Part shown: piece after piece, positions 24,910-33,614 of the stretch | Numbering within the stretch: the stretch's first letter is position 1 | How the letters are laid out: the number at the start of each line of letters is the position of its first letter | DNA from: BOG-908 sp963692875 | Lineage (GTDB): Bacteria; Pseudomonadota; Alphaproteobacteria; Acetobacterales; Acetobacteraceae | Assembly (NCBI GenBank): GCA_965198755.1 | Contig: OZ240673.1 | Location: forward strand, 992,001 to 1,056,000 | Length of the DNA: 64,000 bases | Reading direction: 5' to 3' | Notes under the pieces: model-generated | Told to the model about the DNA's origin: nothing | The model's database searches: none | Seen by the model: the letters and a program-made list of their open reading frames with translations, nothing else | Position numbers and translations under genes: made by a program

Positions 24910-25620
24910 TCACATAACAACTGTCTGGCTTATCTTGCTCAGCCAACCCCGCACACCCTGTGGCGAGCCGAACGCCTCATCCACCCGCAGCCCTACCCCG
25001 CCCAGCGCGCGTGCGGCTGCCATGCCGTCCTCGTCCGTCACGTCGTCGCCCACGTAGATCGGCACCCGGCCGAGGAAAGGTGGCCGGCACATCAGCGCTC
25101 GCACCGCGCTCCCCTTGTCGATCCCGGCCGGCCTGACCTCCCAGGCCATCTTCGCCGCCATCAGCTCGTAGCCTGACACCCCGGCGAGCAACCGCTCCAC
25201 GCCGGTGCGGAGCGGCGCACCCGCGTCCGGCACCGCGCGGTAGTGCAGCACGAACCCGTGGCGCTTGTGTTCCAGCGCGGCGCCGGGGTGCGCGGCCGCC
25301 AAGTGCGCCGCGCGTTCCAGCCAGGATGCCGGCAGCGCCGGAAGAGCGGAGACGACGATCTCGGCGTCCGGGGCAGGCCGCAGCGCGGTGCCGTGCTCGC
25401 CGGCGATGGCGTAGACGGCGTCCGGCAGCAGCGCGTCCACCTGCGCGATCGGGCGGCCGGTGACGATGGCGACCGCGTCGCCACACAGCACGCGCAGGCG
25501 GCGAAGCGACTCGGGCAGGCCGGCATCTACCATCACCAGGTCGGGCGCCGGGGCGATGTCGACCAGGGTGCCGTCGAAGTCGAGCAGGTAGGCGGCGCGG
25601 TCAGGGCTCGGCAGGTCCAT
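24910..25620 (-). CDS. otsB: Trehalose-6-phosphate phosphatase OtsB
   Basis: A 236-residue HAD-family phosphatase. AAYLLDFDGTLVDIAPAPD holds the nucleophilic Asp, AIVTGRPIAQVDALLPD is motif II region, LEHKRHGFVLHYR is the trehalose-phosphatase block, and PIYVGDDVTDEDGM is the metal-binding motif IV. It would release trehalose from trehalose-6-phosphate. ATG at 25620 excludes a repeat-encoded N-terminal run. otsA is not in the window; the gene stands alone between two repeat copies. Confidence 0.92.
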   Translation of the reverse strand: MDLPSPDRAAYLLDFDGTLVDIAPAPDLVMVDAGLPESLRRLRVLCGDAVAIVTGRPIAQVDALLPDAVYAIAGEHGTALRPAPDAEIVVSALPALPASWLERAAHLAAAHPGAALEHKRHGFVLHYRAVPDAGAPLRTGVERLLAGVSGYELMAAKMAWEVRPAGIDKGSAVRALMCRPPFLGRVPIYVGDDVTDEDGMAAARALGGVGLRVDEAFGSPQGVRGWLSKISQTVVM

Positions 25621-25655
25621 GCCGCCGCAAGTGCGGTGCGGCTGAATGGTTGCAA

Positions 25656-25788
25656 AGGCAGCAAAGCCTTCTTTTCTGAAGAAAAGAAGCAAAAGACTTT
25701 TGCTCGGCTGTCGCGGACCTGTCGGGGGACAGGTGCCCAGGGGACAAAAGTCTTTGGTTCTTCTCTTCGGAACAGAACTGCTTGCCTT
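25656..25788. repeat. Double-palindrome repeat, full copy (CTTC + GTTC arms)
   Basis: Centre of left arm is T4-CTGAAG-A4, and the right arm TTCTCTTCGGAACAGAAC is partly decayed. Ends on the stop of the 25788 gene. Confidence 0.92.
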
Positions 25789-27035
25789 CAGTGATGTGTC
25801 AGCACGGGCCCCACGCTGATCACCGCCTCGTTGCCGGCGTGCGACAGGCTGAACGTCTCGCCCGCGTAGTTGCCGGCGAAATGCAGCTGGTCGAGCACCT
25901 GGCTGCCGTTGCCCACAGTCAGCACGTCGTGGTTGGCATCCCAGCTCAGCGCCGTGGCACCGGACAGCAGCAGGCTGTCGCCGGCGGCAAAGCCGCTGAT
26001 CATCGTGTGGCTGGAGATCGCCTGCGCGGACAATCTGGCGTCAGGGCCGGCAAACGCGATGCTGGCGACGCCGATGGTCGCACCGGTGACCTGCACCGTG
26101 CTGTTCGCACCGATGTCGAGCGTACCCACGCCGACCACCTGGCCGGACAGCGCCAGCGTGCCGCCGCTGGCCGTGATGCTGCCGCCATCGTTGATGGTGC
26201 CGCCCGGCGCGGTCTGCGCAAGCGCGCCGAAACCGGTGATGTTGCCACCTTGCGCGACCCACACGTTGCCACCGGCGCCGCCCGCGGTGACCGTGCCGCC
26301 GGCCAGGTTCAGGTTGCCGTCCGTCGAGACCTGCAGCAGGCCGCCGACGGAGAAGCTGCTGGCGTTGCCGACCGTGACCACACCCACGCCACCCGGCGCG
26401 TCGGGCGCGCCGCCGCCGATGCGTGCGCCGCCCTGCACCGCGTAGGTGCTGGCGTTTGTCACGTCGACGCTGCCCACCGCCCCGGGCTCGGCGCCGACGG
26501 CCAGGCCTGCGGCCACGCTGACCAGCCCGCCATCGGTGATGGTCAGCACGCCCTGGCCGTTCTGGCCGACATACATGTTCTGCGAGTCCGTCAGGGTCGC
26601 ACCGTTGATCGTGACGACGCCGTTGCCGCCGGCATCCTGGCCGATCTTCACTGAACCCGTGTTGATGTGGCTCTGCGTGGTGGCGTTGCTTTCGGCGAGG
26701 AACGTGCCGGCCGAGATTGCACCGACAATGAGGCCACCGGCATCGTTCATGACGGCGCCGGGCGTGAAGACGAAGTTCGAGTGGTTGCAGACCATGACGC
26801 TTTTGCACGGGTTGGCCGAGGTGGTGGTCAGCGTGCCGTTGACCGTGACCGTGCCCTCGCCCAGACCCATGAATATGTTGCTGGTGAACGAGCCGTTCAG
26901 CACGGCACTGCTGGTGATCAGGGCAAAGCCGTTCAGACCCGGTGCCTGGCCGCCGACCCAGTTGTTCGGGTCGGACAGGTTGCCAGCCTGGCCTTGACCG
27001 GAATAAATCGTCGCCCCGTCGAGAAGATTCGCCAT
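25788..27035 (-). CDS. Repetitive beta-strand surface-type protein
   Basis: A 415-residue Gly/Ala/Thr/Val-rich protein with no signal peptide. After MANLLDGATIYSGQGQAGNLSDPNNWVGGQAPG come many short strand-turn units such as GVVTINGATLTDSQNMYVGQNG, GVLTITDGG and VSTDGNLNLAGGTVTAGG, as in autotransporter passenger or pectin-lyase-like repeats. It ends HFAGNYAGETFSLSHAGNEAVISVG. The absence of a signal peptide with a conserved C-terminal block suggests type I-style secretion (inference). It stands alone; no beta-barrel or transporter is adjacent. Confidence 0.7.
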   Translation of the reverse strand: MANLLDGATIYSGQGQAGNLSDPNNWVGGQAPGLNGFALITSSAVLNGSFTSNIFMGLGEGTVTVNGTLTTTSANPCKSVMVCNHSNFVFTPGAVMNDAGGLIVGAISAGTFLAESNATTQSHINTGSVKIGQDAGGNGVVTINGATLTDSQNMYVGQNGQGVLTITDGGLVSVAAGLAVGAEPGAVGSVDVTNASTYAVQGGARIGGGAPDAPGGVGVVTVGNASSFSVGGLLQVSTDGNLNLAGGTVTAGGAGGNVWVAQGGNITGFGALAQTAPGGTINDGGSITASGGTLALSGQVVGVGTLDIGANSTVQVTGATIGVASIAFAGPDARLSAQAISSHTMISGFAAGDSLLLSGATALSWDANHDVLTVGNGSQVLDQLHFAGNYAGETFSLSHAGNEAVISVGPVLTHH

Positions 27036-27158
27036 GGTGTGCGGTGTCCATCCGTGATGTCGATGGACGCAGCATGACTGAAGGTGCTTACAACGCCGTT
27101 AAGAAGCGTGACGGTTTCTGAAACAGCCCCGAAGATGTAGTTTCGGTCGCGTGACGCG

Positions 27159-27629
27159 TCAGGCGCAGCCCGCCAGGCGGATGTCGTAGACCGGATGCTC
27201 CAGCATCGCCGCCGCAGGCTCGTTGGCCAGCATCCAGCCGTCGAAACCCGGCGCGCCCTCCCGGCTGTCAACGACGGTAAGCTGCGCGGTGGCGTCCTGC
27301 GGCAGGTCGGGCGGACGCACGTCGCAGGCCTTCAGCGTGATCGACAGCGACTCCACGCGCCGCGTCTCGCCCACGTGCATGGTCAGCGTGTTCGTGGTGG
27401 AGTCCAGCTTGTTGAGCAGGCGCAACGTACCGGACTGGCGCGGTTGCCAGGTGTCGGGGGGAGAGATCTCGGGCGGGGTGATCGGTTCGGCGAGCGCGGG
27501 GAACGCGACACAGAAAAAAAGCAGCACAAAAACTTTGATCCGCGCTGTCGCGGAACGTCCCACAAACGGGTACCCAGGAGACAGAAGTTTTTTGGTTCTT
27601 TTTTTCAAAAAAGAACTGCTTGCCTTCAT
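27159..27629 (-). CDS. DUF2155 secreted protein with repeat-derived N-terminus
   Basis: The conserved part (TLRLLNKLDSTTNTLTMHVGETRRVESLSITLKACDVRPP, then GFDGWMLANEPAAAMLEHPVYDIRLAGC) is DUF2155, an exported alphaproteobacterial family. The ATG at 27629 overlaps the previous gene's stop (ATGA), but the first ~45 residues are translated from a repeat copy (27508-27625). The hydrophobic core KVFVLLFFCVAFPALA is itself the degenerate repeat arm plus its flank. A GTG at 27563 would give a compact signal peptide (MGRSATARIK then the core, cut after ALA-E). Either start reads through repeat DNA. Confidence 0.82.
   Translation of the reverse strand: MKASSSFLKKRTKKLLSPGYPFVGRSATARIKVFVLLFFCVAFPALAEPITPPEISPPDTWQPRQSGTLRLLNKLDSTTNTLTMHVGETRRVESLSITLKACDVRPPDLPQDATAQLTVVDSREGAPGFDGWMLANEPAAAMLEHPVYDIRLAGCA
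27508..27625. repeat. Double-palindrome repeat inside the DUF2155 reading frame
   Basis: Decayed TGCT left arm (GAAAAAAAGCAGCACAAAAAC) and intact GTTC right arm. The reading frame of the DUF2155 gene passes through all of it without a stop. Confidence 0.93.
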
Positions 27630-27838
27630 CTCTTCGGCGTCCTCAACCCATCCACCAGCTCGGCCAGCATCCGCCGCATGAACGCCTCGTCCACGCCCAT
27701 CAGGATCGCGTCCTCGAACGCGTCCTGCATCACGTGGCGCAGTTCGTCGTGGTTCTCCTCGAGTATCTCGATCTTCTCGCGGCAGCTCACCGGCTCGCCA
27801 TCGGCACCCGGCCACGCGGTTCGGGTAGATTCGTTCAT
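27626..27838 (-). CDS. Small conserved hypothetical protein
   Basis: A 70-residue acidic protein: CREKIEILEENHDELRHVMQDAFEDAILMGVDEAFMRRMLAELVDGL. It looks like two or three helices, possibly a dimerising cytosolic adaptor; no domain name is known to me. It is linked by 4-bp ATGA overlaps to mlaD upstream and to the DUF2155 gene downstream, so it is translated as part of that operon. Its conserved setting, not its sequence, is the main support. Confidence 0.75.
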   Translation of the reverse strand: MNESTRTAWPGADGEPVSCREKIEILEENHDELRHVMQDAFEDAILMGVDEAFMRRMLAELVDGLRTPKR

Positions 27839-28311
27839 TTGCTGGTCGTGCCGCCGCTCTTCGAACCGGTGGAGCCGAAGATGTACTTGCCGATCAGTTC
27901 CTCGAGGTTCACCGAGCCCTGGGTGATGGTGATCTTGCCGCCCGGCGCGATGGTCTTGTCCTCGCCGCCGGTGGCCAGTGCGAGATACTTGCCGCCGAGC
28001 AGGCCGTCGGTGGACACGGTGGCGCTGCTGTCGGTGGTGAGGTGGACACCGTCCTGCACGCTGAAGGTCACGTCGGCGTTGAACGTCTTGGTGTCGAGCG
28101 TGATCGCCTCCACACTGCCCACCCGCACGCCGGCAATGCGCACCTCGGCACCCGGGGAGAGCCCGTCCACGTGGTCGAAGCTCGCGTGCAGGTCGTAGCT
28201 GCTGCCGCCCAGGTGCTGGCCGGTGTTGGCCACCGCGTAGACGAGGAAGCCGCCGGCCACCAGCAGCACAGCGGCGCCGGTGACGATCTCGACGGCGCTG
28301 TGACGCGCCAT
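27835..28311 (-). CDS. mlaD: MlaD, lipid-transport MCE protein
   Basis: A 158-residue MCE-domain protein with one N-terminal helix (IVTGAAVLLVAGGFLVYAVANTG), then the MCE beta fold: YDLHASFDHVDGLSPGAEVRIAGVRVGSVEAITLD and VSTDGLLGGKYLALATGG. MlaD hexamers carry phospholipid between MlaFEB in the inner membrane and the outer membrane. The gene starts one base inside the stop of the NDUFA12 gene (TGATG) and overlaps the 70-residue gene by 4 bp. mlaE and mlaF are not in the window. Confidence 0.92.
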   Translation of the reverse strand: MARHSAVEIVTGAAVLLVAGGFLVYAVANTGQHLGGSSYDLHASFDHVDGLSPGAEVRIAGVRVGSVEAITLDTKTFNADVTFSVQDGVHLTTDSSATVSTDGLLGGKYLALATGGEDKTIAPGGKITITQGSVNLEELIGKYIFGSTGSKSGGTTSK

Positions 28312-28724
28312 CAGCGGTGGTCCGGCTGGACGGCGTTCGCTTCGCGCGTGGGCGCGCCACCAGTGGCACCGTCATCGGGCGACCAGGCCTCGTAGTCGCC
28401 GGTGGCCACCGCGCGGTGGCCGCCCTTGTAGTCGTGGCCGGGCGGCCGGTAGGCGAGCGCGGTGCCGGTGTAGTTGGGCAGGTGTGGCTTCTGCCAGACG
28501 CGGCGGGCGGTCTCGGCCAGCGGTGCGTCGACCGTGTAGTGCAGCCAGGCGTGCCACTCGGGCGGAATCAGGGTGGCTTCCTTGGGACCGTTGAACATCA
28601 CCCAGCGGCGCTGGCGCATCAGGCCGGGGCGGTGCTTGCGCTCCTGGTAGTAGCGGTTGCCGGCAGAGTCGTGGCCGACCTGCTGTCCGCGGAAGTAGGT
28701 GAACAGCCGGGTGCCTATGTCCAT
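28311..28724 (-). CDS. NDUFA12-type accessory subunit of complex I
   Basis: A 137-residue NDUFA12/B17.2 family protein: GTRLFTYFRGQQVGHDSAGNRYYQERK, RRWVMFNGPKEATLIPPEWHAWLHYTVDAPL and QKPHLPNYTGTALAYRPPGH are the family blocks shared by mitochondrial complex I and alphaproteobacteria. It binds the peripheral arm of NADH:ubiquinone oxidoreductase. The ATG at 28724 removes a repeat-encoded N-terminal run. The gene heads the four-gene operon NDUFA12-mlaD-hypothetical-DUF2155, an order known in Rhodospirillales. Confidence 0.93.
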   Translation of the reverse strand: MDIGTRLFTYFRGQQVGHDSAGNRYYQERKHRPGLMRQRRWVMFNGPKEATLIPPEWHAWLHYTVDAPLAETARRVWQKPHLPNYTGTALAYRPPGHDYKGGHRAVATGDYEAWSPDDGATGGAPTREANAVQPDHR

Positions 28725-28760
28725 GGGCTTTGTATAGGTGCGTGGGCGGGGTGCCACAAG

Positions 28761-28899
28761 GAAGGCAAGCAAGGCCTTCTTTTTCGAGAAAAAGAAGCAA
28801 AAAGCTTTTATCACGGCTGTCGCGGACCTTTCCGCCGACGGGTGCCCAAGAGCGCAAAAGTTTTTTGGTTCTTTTTTTCAAAAAAGAACCGCTTGCTTA
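28761..28899. repeat. Double-palindrome repeat, full copy (CTTC + GTTC arms)
   Basis: In the divergent gap between the NDUFA12 gene and the TSCPD gene. Confidence 0.95.
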
Positions 28900-28995
28900 C
28901 TTTGCATCGCCAAGACTCAAGATGATGTGGCACTTCCGCGCCCAGACCGCAAAATCTGTGTTCCCGAGTCGCCGCATCCGTGCTTACCTGCGCGC

Positions 28996-30480
28996 ATGAA
29001 AGCGATCCGGCTGTGGCAAGGCACCAGGATGCGGCAGGTCGCGGCGCGGTCCGACCCGGACCAACCCGCCCGCATGATGACCTTGCCGGTCAGCTGGGAC
29101 GACTGCGCCGCCGACGCGCTTGCCGCACTGCTCCCTGGCGAGGGTCCTGCCAGCCTGGCCGCCGCGTCGTCTGTCTGGCTCGGTTTGGTGGCCAGCCGCG
29201 CGCGCCAGGCCGGCATGGCCCAGGCATCGGCCGCGGCGCTCGCGGTGCACCTGCACGCGCTGCTCGGCCGGCGCCAGGCCGCGCCCAACGAGACGATCTG
29301 GCGGTGCCAGCCGGGCGTGCCGGGCTTCCGGCTGAACGCTGCCGGCTTCCACGACGCGGCTGCCGGCTACGACGTGGCCGGGTTTGCCGCCGCCGCACGT
29401 GCGGTCGCCCGGGCCAGCCGCCTGCTCTGCCCTGATGCCGCGCGCATCGAGATCGGCCTGGCCGGGCTGGACGACCTGCTCGCCTGCCTCGGCGTGCCGT
29501 ACGACAGCCGCGCGGCGCGCGACCTGGCGGCGTGCCTGGCGGCCCTGTTGCGGGCCTGTGTGGACCAGGCGCTGGAGAGCGAGCAGCGCGACCTGCTGGC
29601 GATGCCGGCGCCGTGGCCGGCGCCGCCACGGACCTGCGTGGTGCCTGGCTTGGCGGAAGCCGCACTGGCTGCCCGCGCCGCGGTCTGCCGCGCACCGGAC
29701 GCGGTCCCGGCAACCGGCGTGTTCGCCCCCGGACCGGCAGAGGCGCTGCTGGGCGTGGAGACCGGCGGCATCGCACCTGCGTTCTCACCGGTGCGCGACC
29801 TGCACCTGACCCGCGCTGCCCAGGACAGGCTGGCGGCGGCGTCCATGTCGCCGGAAGCGGCGCTGGCGGCGGTGCTGGTGGGCGCGCAGCCGCTGCCGGT
29901 GGCCAGCGCGCACGCCGCCCGCACGATGCACGAAGCCGTGGCACCCTTCCTCGACGTGATGCCCGAGCCGGCGGGCCTGCCCGCGCCGCAGGATCGACGC
30001 GACGCGGCCCCGCTGCGGCCGCAGCGCTTCGGCAAGCTGCCGGCGCGCCACGCGGGACTGACGCAGAAGGCGACCGTGGGCGGACACCGGGTGTTCCTGC
30101 GCACCGGCGAGTACGAGGACGGCAGTCTCGGCGAGATCTCCATCAGCCTGCCGCGGGAGAGCCCGGCGGTGCGCTGCCTGGCTGACTGCGTGGCGCAGGC
30201 GGTGAGCCTGGGCCTACAGAACGGCGTGGCGCTGGAGGAGTTCGTGGACGCGTTCGCCTTCACCCGCTTCGGGCCGGCCGGCGCGGTGGACGGCGACCCG
30301 GACGTGGAGCGCGCGACCTCGGTGCTGGATTACGTGTTCCGGTCGCTGTCGATCACCTACCTGCGCCGCGCGTTGCCGGAGCCGCAGGTTGGGGCAGCGC
30401 GGGAGAGCGATGCCACGCCGTTGCTGCCGCTGGATTTGCCGGCGCAGGGACGGCGGCGGGGGTTGCGGTTGGTGGCTTAA
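28996..30480 (+). CDS. TSCPD-domain protein, degenerate relative of class II ribonucleotide reductase
   Basis: A 494-residue protein whose C-terminal part (KLPARHAGLTQKATVGGHRVFLRTGEYEDGSLGEISI, then LGLQNGVALEEFVDAFAFTRFGPAG and ATSVLDYVFRSLSITYLRR) is the TSCPD region of B12-dependent NrdJ. Farther upstream, IEIGLAGLDDLLACLGVPYDSRAARDLA and GVFAPGPAEALLGVETGGIAPAFSPV keep the outline of NrdJ core segments. The catalytic cysteine blocks (normally PCGE and SCDLGSINL) are absent and the protein is about half NrdJ length. It is probably a non-catalytic derivative. ATG at 28996 avoids an upstream repeat. Confidence 0.8.
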   Translation: MKAIRLWQGTRMRQVAARSDPDQPARMMTLPVSWDDCAADALAALLPGEGPASLAAASSVWLGLVASRARQAGMAQASAAALAVHLHALLGRRQAAPNETIWRCQPGVPGFRLNAAGFHDAAAGYDVAGFAAAARAVARASRLLCPDAARIEIGLAGLDDLLACLGVPYDSRAARDLAACLAALLRACVDQALESEQRDLLAMPAPWPAPPRTCVVPGLAEAALAARAAVCRAPDAVPATGVFAPGPAEALLGVETGGIAPAFSPVRDLHLTRAAQDRLAAASMSPEAALAAVLVGAQPLPVASAHAARTMHEAVAPFLDVMPEPAGLPAPQDRRDAAPLRPQRFGKLPARHAGLTQKATVGGHRVFLRTGEYEDGSLGEISISLPRESPAVRCLADCVAQAVSLGLQNGVALEEFVDAFAFTRFGPAGAVDGDPDVERATSVLDYVFRSLSITYLRRALPEPQVGAARESDATPLLPLDLPAQGRRRGLRLVA

Positions 30481-30527
30481 AGGAGGAGCAAGGCGTCTCC
30501 TCTCGAAAAAGAAGCAAGACACTGCAT
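30481..30527. repeat. Double-palindrome repeat, strongly decayed half
   Basis: Directly after the TSCPD stop, GCAAGGCGTCTCCTCTCG then A5-GAAGCAAGAC retains only the arm outline. Confidence 0.6.
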
Positions 30528-31020
30528 TCCGACATATGCGGCATCAAACCCGGCAGTTCTTTTCAAAGAAATAACCAAAACTTTGCTCTTGTTGATGGGC
30601 CGGATCGAGACATCTCTATCCATTGGGAAAGCGCGCAAGCAAGAGTCGCCACCAAGAGCACGAAGGACACCAAGAGCACCAAGGAAAGTGGTTTCAGCGT
30701 TTCCCGAGCGCACGGCCATCGAAAACTCAGGAGCCCCTTGGTGCGGTTGGTGTTGAGTTCTTTCTCGCGCATGCCGAAAAGAGGGTATCTTCCAAGAAAA
30801 AGCCGCAAGCAATCCCCTAAACCACCACCATTATTACACGCCGGCTTCAAAGTCTTACGACGAGAGCAAGACGGTCGCCACGTTAAGGCCTGGCTCTGCC
30901 AGCATGTGTTGCTTGCATCAGCGTCCTATACGTTGGTGTAAGTGTGGAATGTAGTTTCTTGCTTTCGATGTGTCAGCCTCAAAGTGTGCTGATACCAACC
31001 GTCTTAAGTTTTGACCTGTG
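30528..31020. other. Gene-free stretch with CACGAAGG-type repeat
   Basis: CCACCAAGAGCACGAAGGAC and ACCAAGAGCACCAAGG at about 30649-30686 are diverged CACGAAGG repeats. No credible gene was seen; the short frames encode the repeat itself. Confidence 0.6.
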
Positions 31021-31161
31021 AGAAGCGAAGCAAGCAGTTCTTTTTTGAAAAAAGACCCAAAAACTTTGGTTCCCTGAGGTGCGCGCTGCAGAACCTTCGC
31101 GACAGCCGGACCAAAAGTCTTTTGCTTCTTTTCTTCAGAAAAGAAGGCCTTGCCTTCCTGC
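31021..31161. repeat. Double-palindrome repeat, full copy (GTTC + CTTC arms)
   Basis: The left arm is weakened (A6-GACCC instead of GAACC). Confidence 0.92.
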
Positions 31162-31267
31162 CGGACCTTCGAAGGGTCAAGATCCAGGGCCGCTGGGCTG
31201 ATATCACTCGACGCGTCTAGTTGCCCTGCATGCAACACCGCGGGCGAAAGCATGACACGGTCCGGAG

Positions 31268-31332
31268 TCCACGACAGCGCTCGCAAAAACTGTCTGTTTC
31301 TTTTTCCTCGAAAAAGAAGGCCTTGCTTCCTT
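31268..31332. repeat. Double-palindrome repeat, half copy
   Basis: CTTC-type right arm with a CACGACAGC core edge, ending 2 bp from the maeB stop. Confidence 0.88.
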
Positions 31333-31334
31333 GC

Positions 31335-33608
31335 CTACCTCGTTGCCCCCGCCTCCACCGCGGCCAGCGCCGTCATGTTGACGATGCCACGTGCGGTCAC
31401 ACTCGGCACCAGCACGTGCGCAGGCTTGGACATGCCCAGCAGCAGCGGCCCGATCGGCAACCCGTCTGCCGCCGCCTTGACCAGGTTGAACGCGATGTTG
31501 GCCGCGTCGAGGTTCGGGAACACCAGCAGGTTGGCCACTCCGGACAGCGTGCTCGCCGGCATCACCCTATCGCGGATCGCCTCGGACAGGGCGGCATCGC
31601 CGTGCATCTCTCCGTCCACCTCGAGGCTCGGGTTGGCGGCCCGGACCAGTGCCAGCGCCTGGCGCATCTTGCGCGCGCTGGGCGAGTTGCTGGCGCCGAA
31701 GCTAGAATGCGAGACCAGTGCCACCTTGGGCACCACGCCGAAGCCGGCCACCGCGACTGCGGCCAGCAGCGTCATCTCGGCGATCTGTTCGGCGGTCGGG
31801 TCCACGTTCATATGCGTGTCGCACATAAAGATGGCACCGCCCTGCAGGATGAGGGCCGACATCGCGAAGATGCGGTTCACTGCGGGAGATTTCGGGATGA
31901 TCGGCAGCAGGTAGTCCATCTGGCGGTACCAGGCGCCGGTGCCGCCGCACAGCACCGCGTCCACCTGACCGGTCTGCAGCAGCATCGCACCGGCCACGAG
32001 CGGGCGCAGGCGCATCCGGCGTTCGGCGGCGTCCGGGGTGACGCCCCGGCGCGCCACCAGCGCGTGGTAGGGCGCGATGAGGGGATGAAACACGGCGCCG
32101 TCCTGCGCGGGGTCGAGGACCTGCACGTTGTGGTCCAGCCGCATGCGCAGCCCCATCTCGCGCATGCGGCGTGCGATCTCGTCGCGGCGGCCGAGCAGGA
32201 TGGGCTGTGCGATGCCCTCGTCGACCACGGTCTGCACGGCGCGCAGCACGCGCTCGTCCTCGCCTTCGGTGTAGACCACGCGCATGCCGCATTTGCGCGC
32301 CGCCTCGAACACCGGGCGCATGAGCTGGCCGGAGCGGAAGACGAAACGTTCCAGTTCGGAGCGGTAGGCGTCGAAGTCGGCGATCGGGTCCTGTGCGACG
32401 CCGCTGTCCATCGCCGCGCGGGCGACGGCGGGGGCGACCTGAAGGATCAGCCTGGGGTCGAAGGGTTTGGGGATGATGTAGTCGGGTCCGAACACCGGTG
32501 CGGCGCCGCCATAGGCGCGGGCGACCACCTCGCTGGCTTCCATGCGTGCCAGTTCGGCGATGGCTTCGACGGCGGCGAGCTTCATCGCCTCGTTGATGGT
32601 GGTGGCTCCCACGTCGAGCGCGCCGCGGAAGATGAAGGGGAAGCAGAGGACGTTGTTGACCTGGTTCGGATAGTCGCTTCGCCCGCTTGCCACGATCGCA
32701 TCCGGGCGGGCGGCGCGCACCAGTTCCGGCATGATCTCCGGGTCCGGGTTGGCGAGTGCCAGGATGACGGGCCGGGGGGCGAGTTTCGGCAGCCAGTCGG
32801 GGTTGAACACCCGGGGGGCGGAGAGGCCCATGAAAATGTCGGCACCCTCGATCACGTCGGCCAGCGTGCGGGCGTCGGTGTGGCGGGCGTAGCGGGCCAT
32901 GTTCTCCGGCATGTCCGGGTCGCGGCCGGCGTAGACCACGCCGCGGATGTCGGTGAGCGTCACGTTGTCCGCCGGCAGGCCCATCGCCACCAGCAGGTCC
33001 ACGCAGGCGATGGCGGCGGCACCGGCGCCCGACGTGACCAGGCGCACGTCGGCCAGGTTCTTCTCCTGCAGCACCAGCGCGTTGCGCACGGCGGCGGCGA
33101 CCGTGATGGCGGTGCCGTGCTGGTCGTCATGGAAGACGGGGATCTTCATCCGCTCGCGCAACGTGCGTTCGATGACGAAGCATTCCGGCGCCTTGATGTC
33201 TTCGAGGTTGATGGCGCCGAAGGTTGGTTCGAGCGCGGCGACGACGCTGATGAACAGCTCGGGGTCGGTGGCGTCCACCTCGATGTCGAACACGTCGATG
33301 CCGGCGAACTTCTTGAACAGCGCGGCTTTGCCCTCCATCACCGGCTTGCCGGCGAGCGGGCCGATGTTGCCCAGTCCCAGCACGGCGGTGCCGTTGGTGA
33401 TGACGGCGACGAGGTTGGCGCGGGCGGTGAGTTCGCGGGCGGCGCGGGGGTCGGTGACGATGGCGGTGCACGCGGCCGCGACGCCTGGGGAGTAGGCGAG
33501 GGCGAGGTCGCGCTGGGTGGCCATGCGCTTGGTGGCCTCGATGGCGATTTTGCCGGGGCGCGGGAAGCGGTGGTAGTCGAGCGCGGCTTGGCGGAAGTCG
33601 TCGTCCAT
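31335..33608 (-). CDS. maeB: NADP-dependent malic enzyme with phosphotransacetylase-like domain (MaeB)
   Basis: A 757-residue two-domain protein. Residues 1 to about 420 are malic enzyme: LALAYSPGVAAAC, VEGKAALFKKFAGIDVFDIEVD, IPVFHDDQHGTAITVAAA and SGAGAAAIACVDLL (NADP Rossmann motif). Residues about 430-757 are PTA/PTB-like (VYTEGEDERVLRAVQTVVDEG to LLLGMSKPAHVLVPSVTARGIVNMTALA), a domain that usually binds acetyl-CoA for regulation. It decarboxylates malate to pyruvate, making NADPH. ATG at 33608 gives the conventional start MDDDFRQAALDYHRFPRPGKI. Confidence 0.95.
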   Translation of the reverse strand: MDDDFRQAALDYHRFPRPGKIAIEATKRMATQRDLALAYSPGVAAACTAIVTDPRAARELTARANLVAVITNGTAVLGLGNIGPLAGKPVMEGKAALFKKFAGIDVFDIEVDATDPELFISVVAALEPTFGAINLEDIKAPECFVIERTLRERMKIPVFHDDQHGTAITVAAAVRNALVLQEKNLADVRLVTSGAGAAAIACVDLLVAMGLPADNVTLTDIRGVVYAGRDPDMPENMARYARHTDARTLADVIEGADIFMGLSAPRVFNPDWLPKLAPRPVILALANPDPEIMPELVRAARPDAIVASGRSDYPNQVNNVLCFPFIFRGALDVGATTINEAMKLAAVEAIAELARMEASEVVARAYGGAAPVFGPDYIIPKPFDPRLILQVAPAVARAAMDSGVAQDPIADFDAYRSELERFVFRSGQLMRPVFEAARKCGMRVVYTEGEDERVLRAVQTVVDEGIAQPILLGRRDEIARRMREMGLRMRLDHNVQVLDPAQDGAVFHPLIAPYHALVARRGVTPDAAERRMRLRPLVAGAMLLQTGQVDAVLCGGTGAWYRQMDYLLPIIPKSPAVNRIFAMSALILQGGAIFMCDTHMNVDPTAEQIAEMTLLAAVAVAGFGVVPKVALVSHSSFGASNSPSARKMRQALALVRAANPSLEVDGEMHGDAALSEAIRDRVMPASTLSGVANLLVFPNLDAANIAFNLVKAAADGLPIGPLLLGMSKPAHVLVPSVTARGIVNMTALAAVEAGATR

Positions 33609-33614
33609 TTGAAC

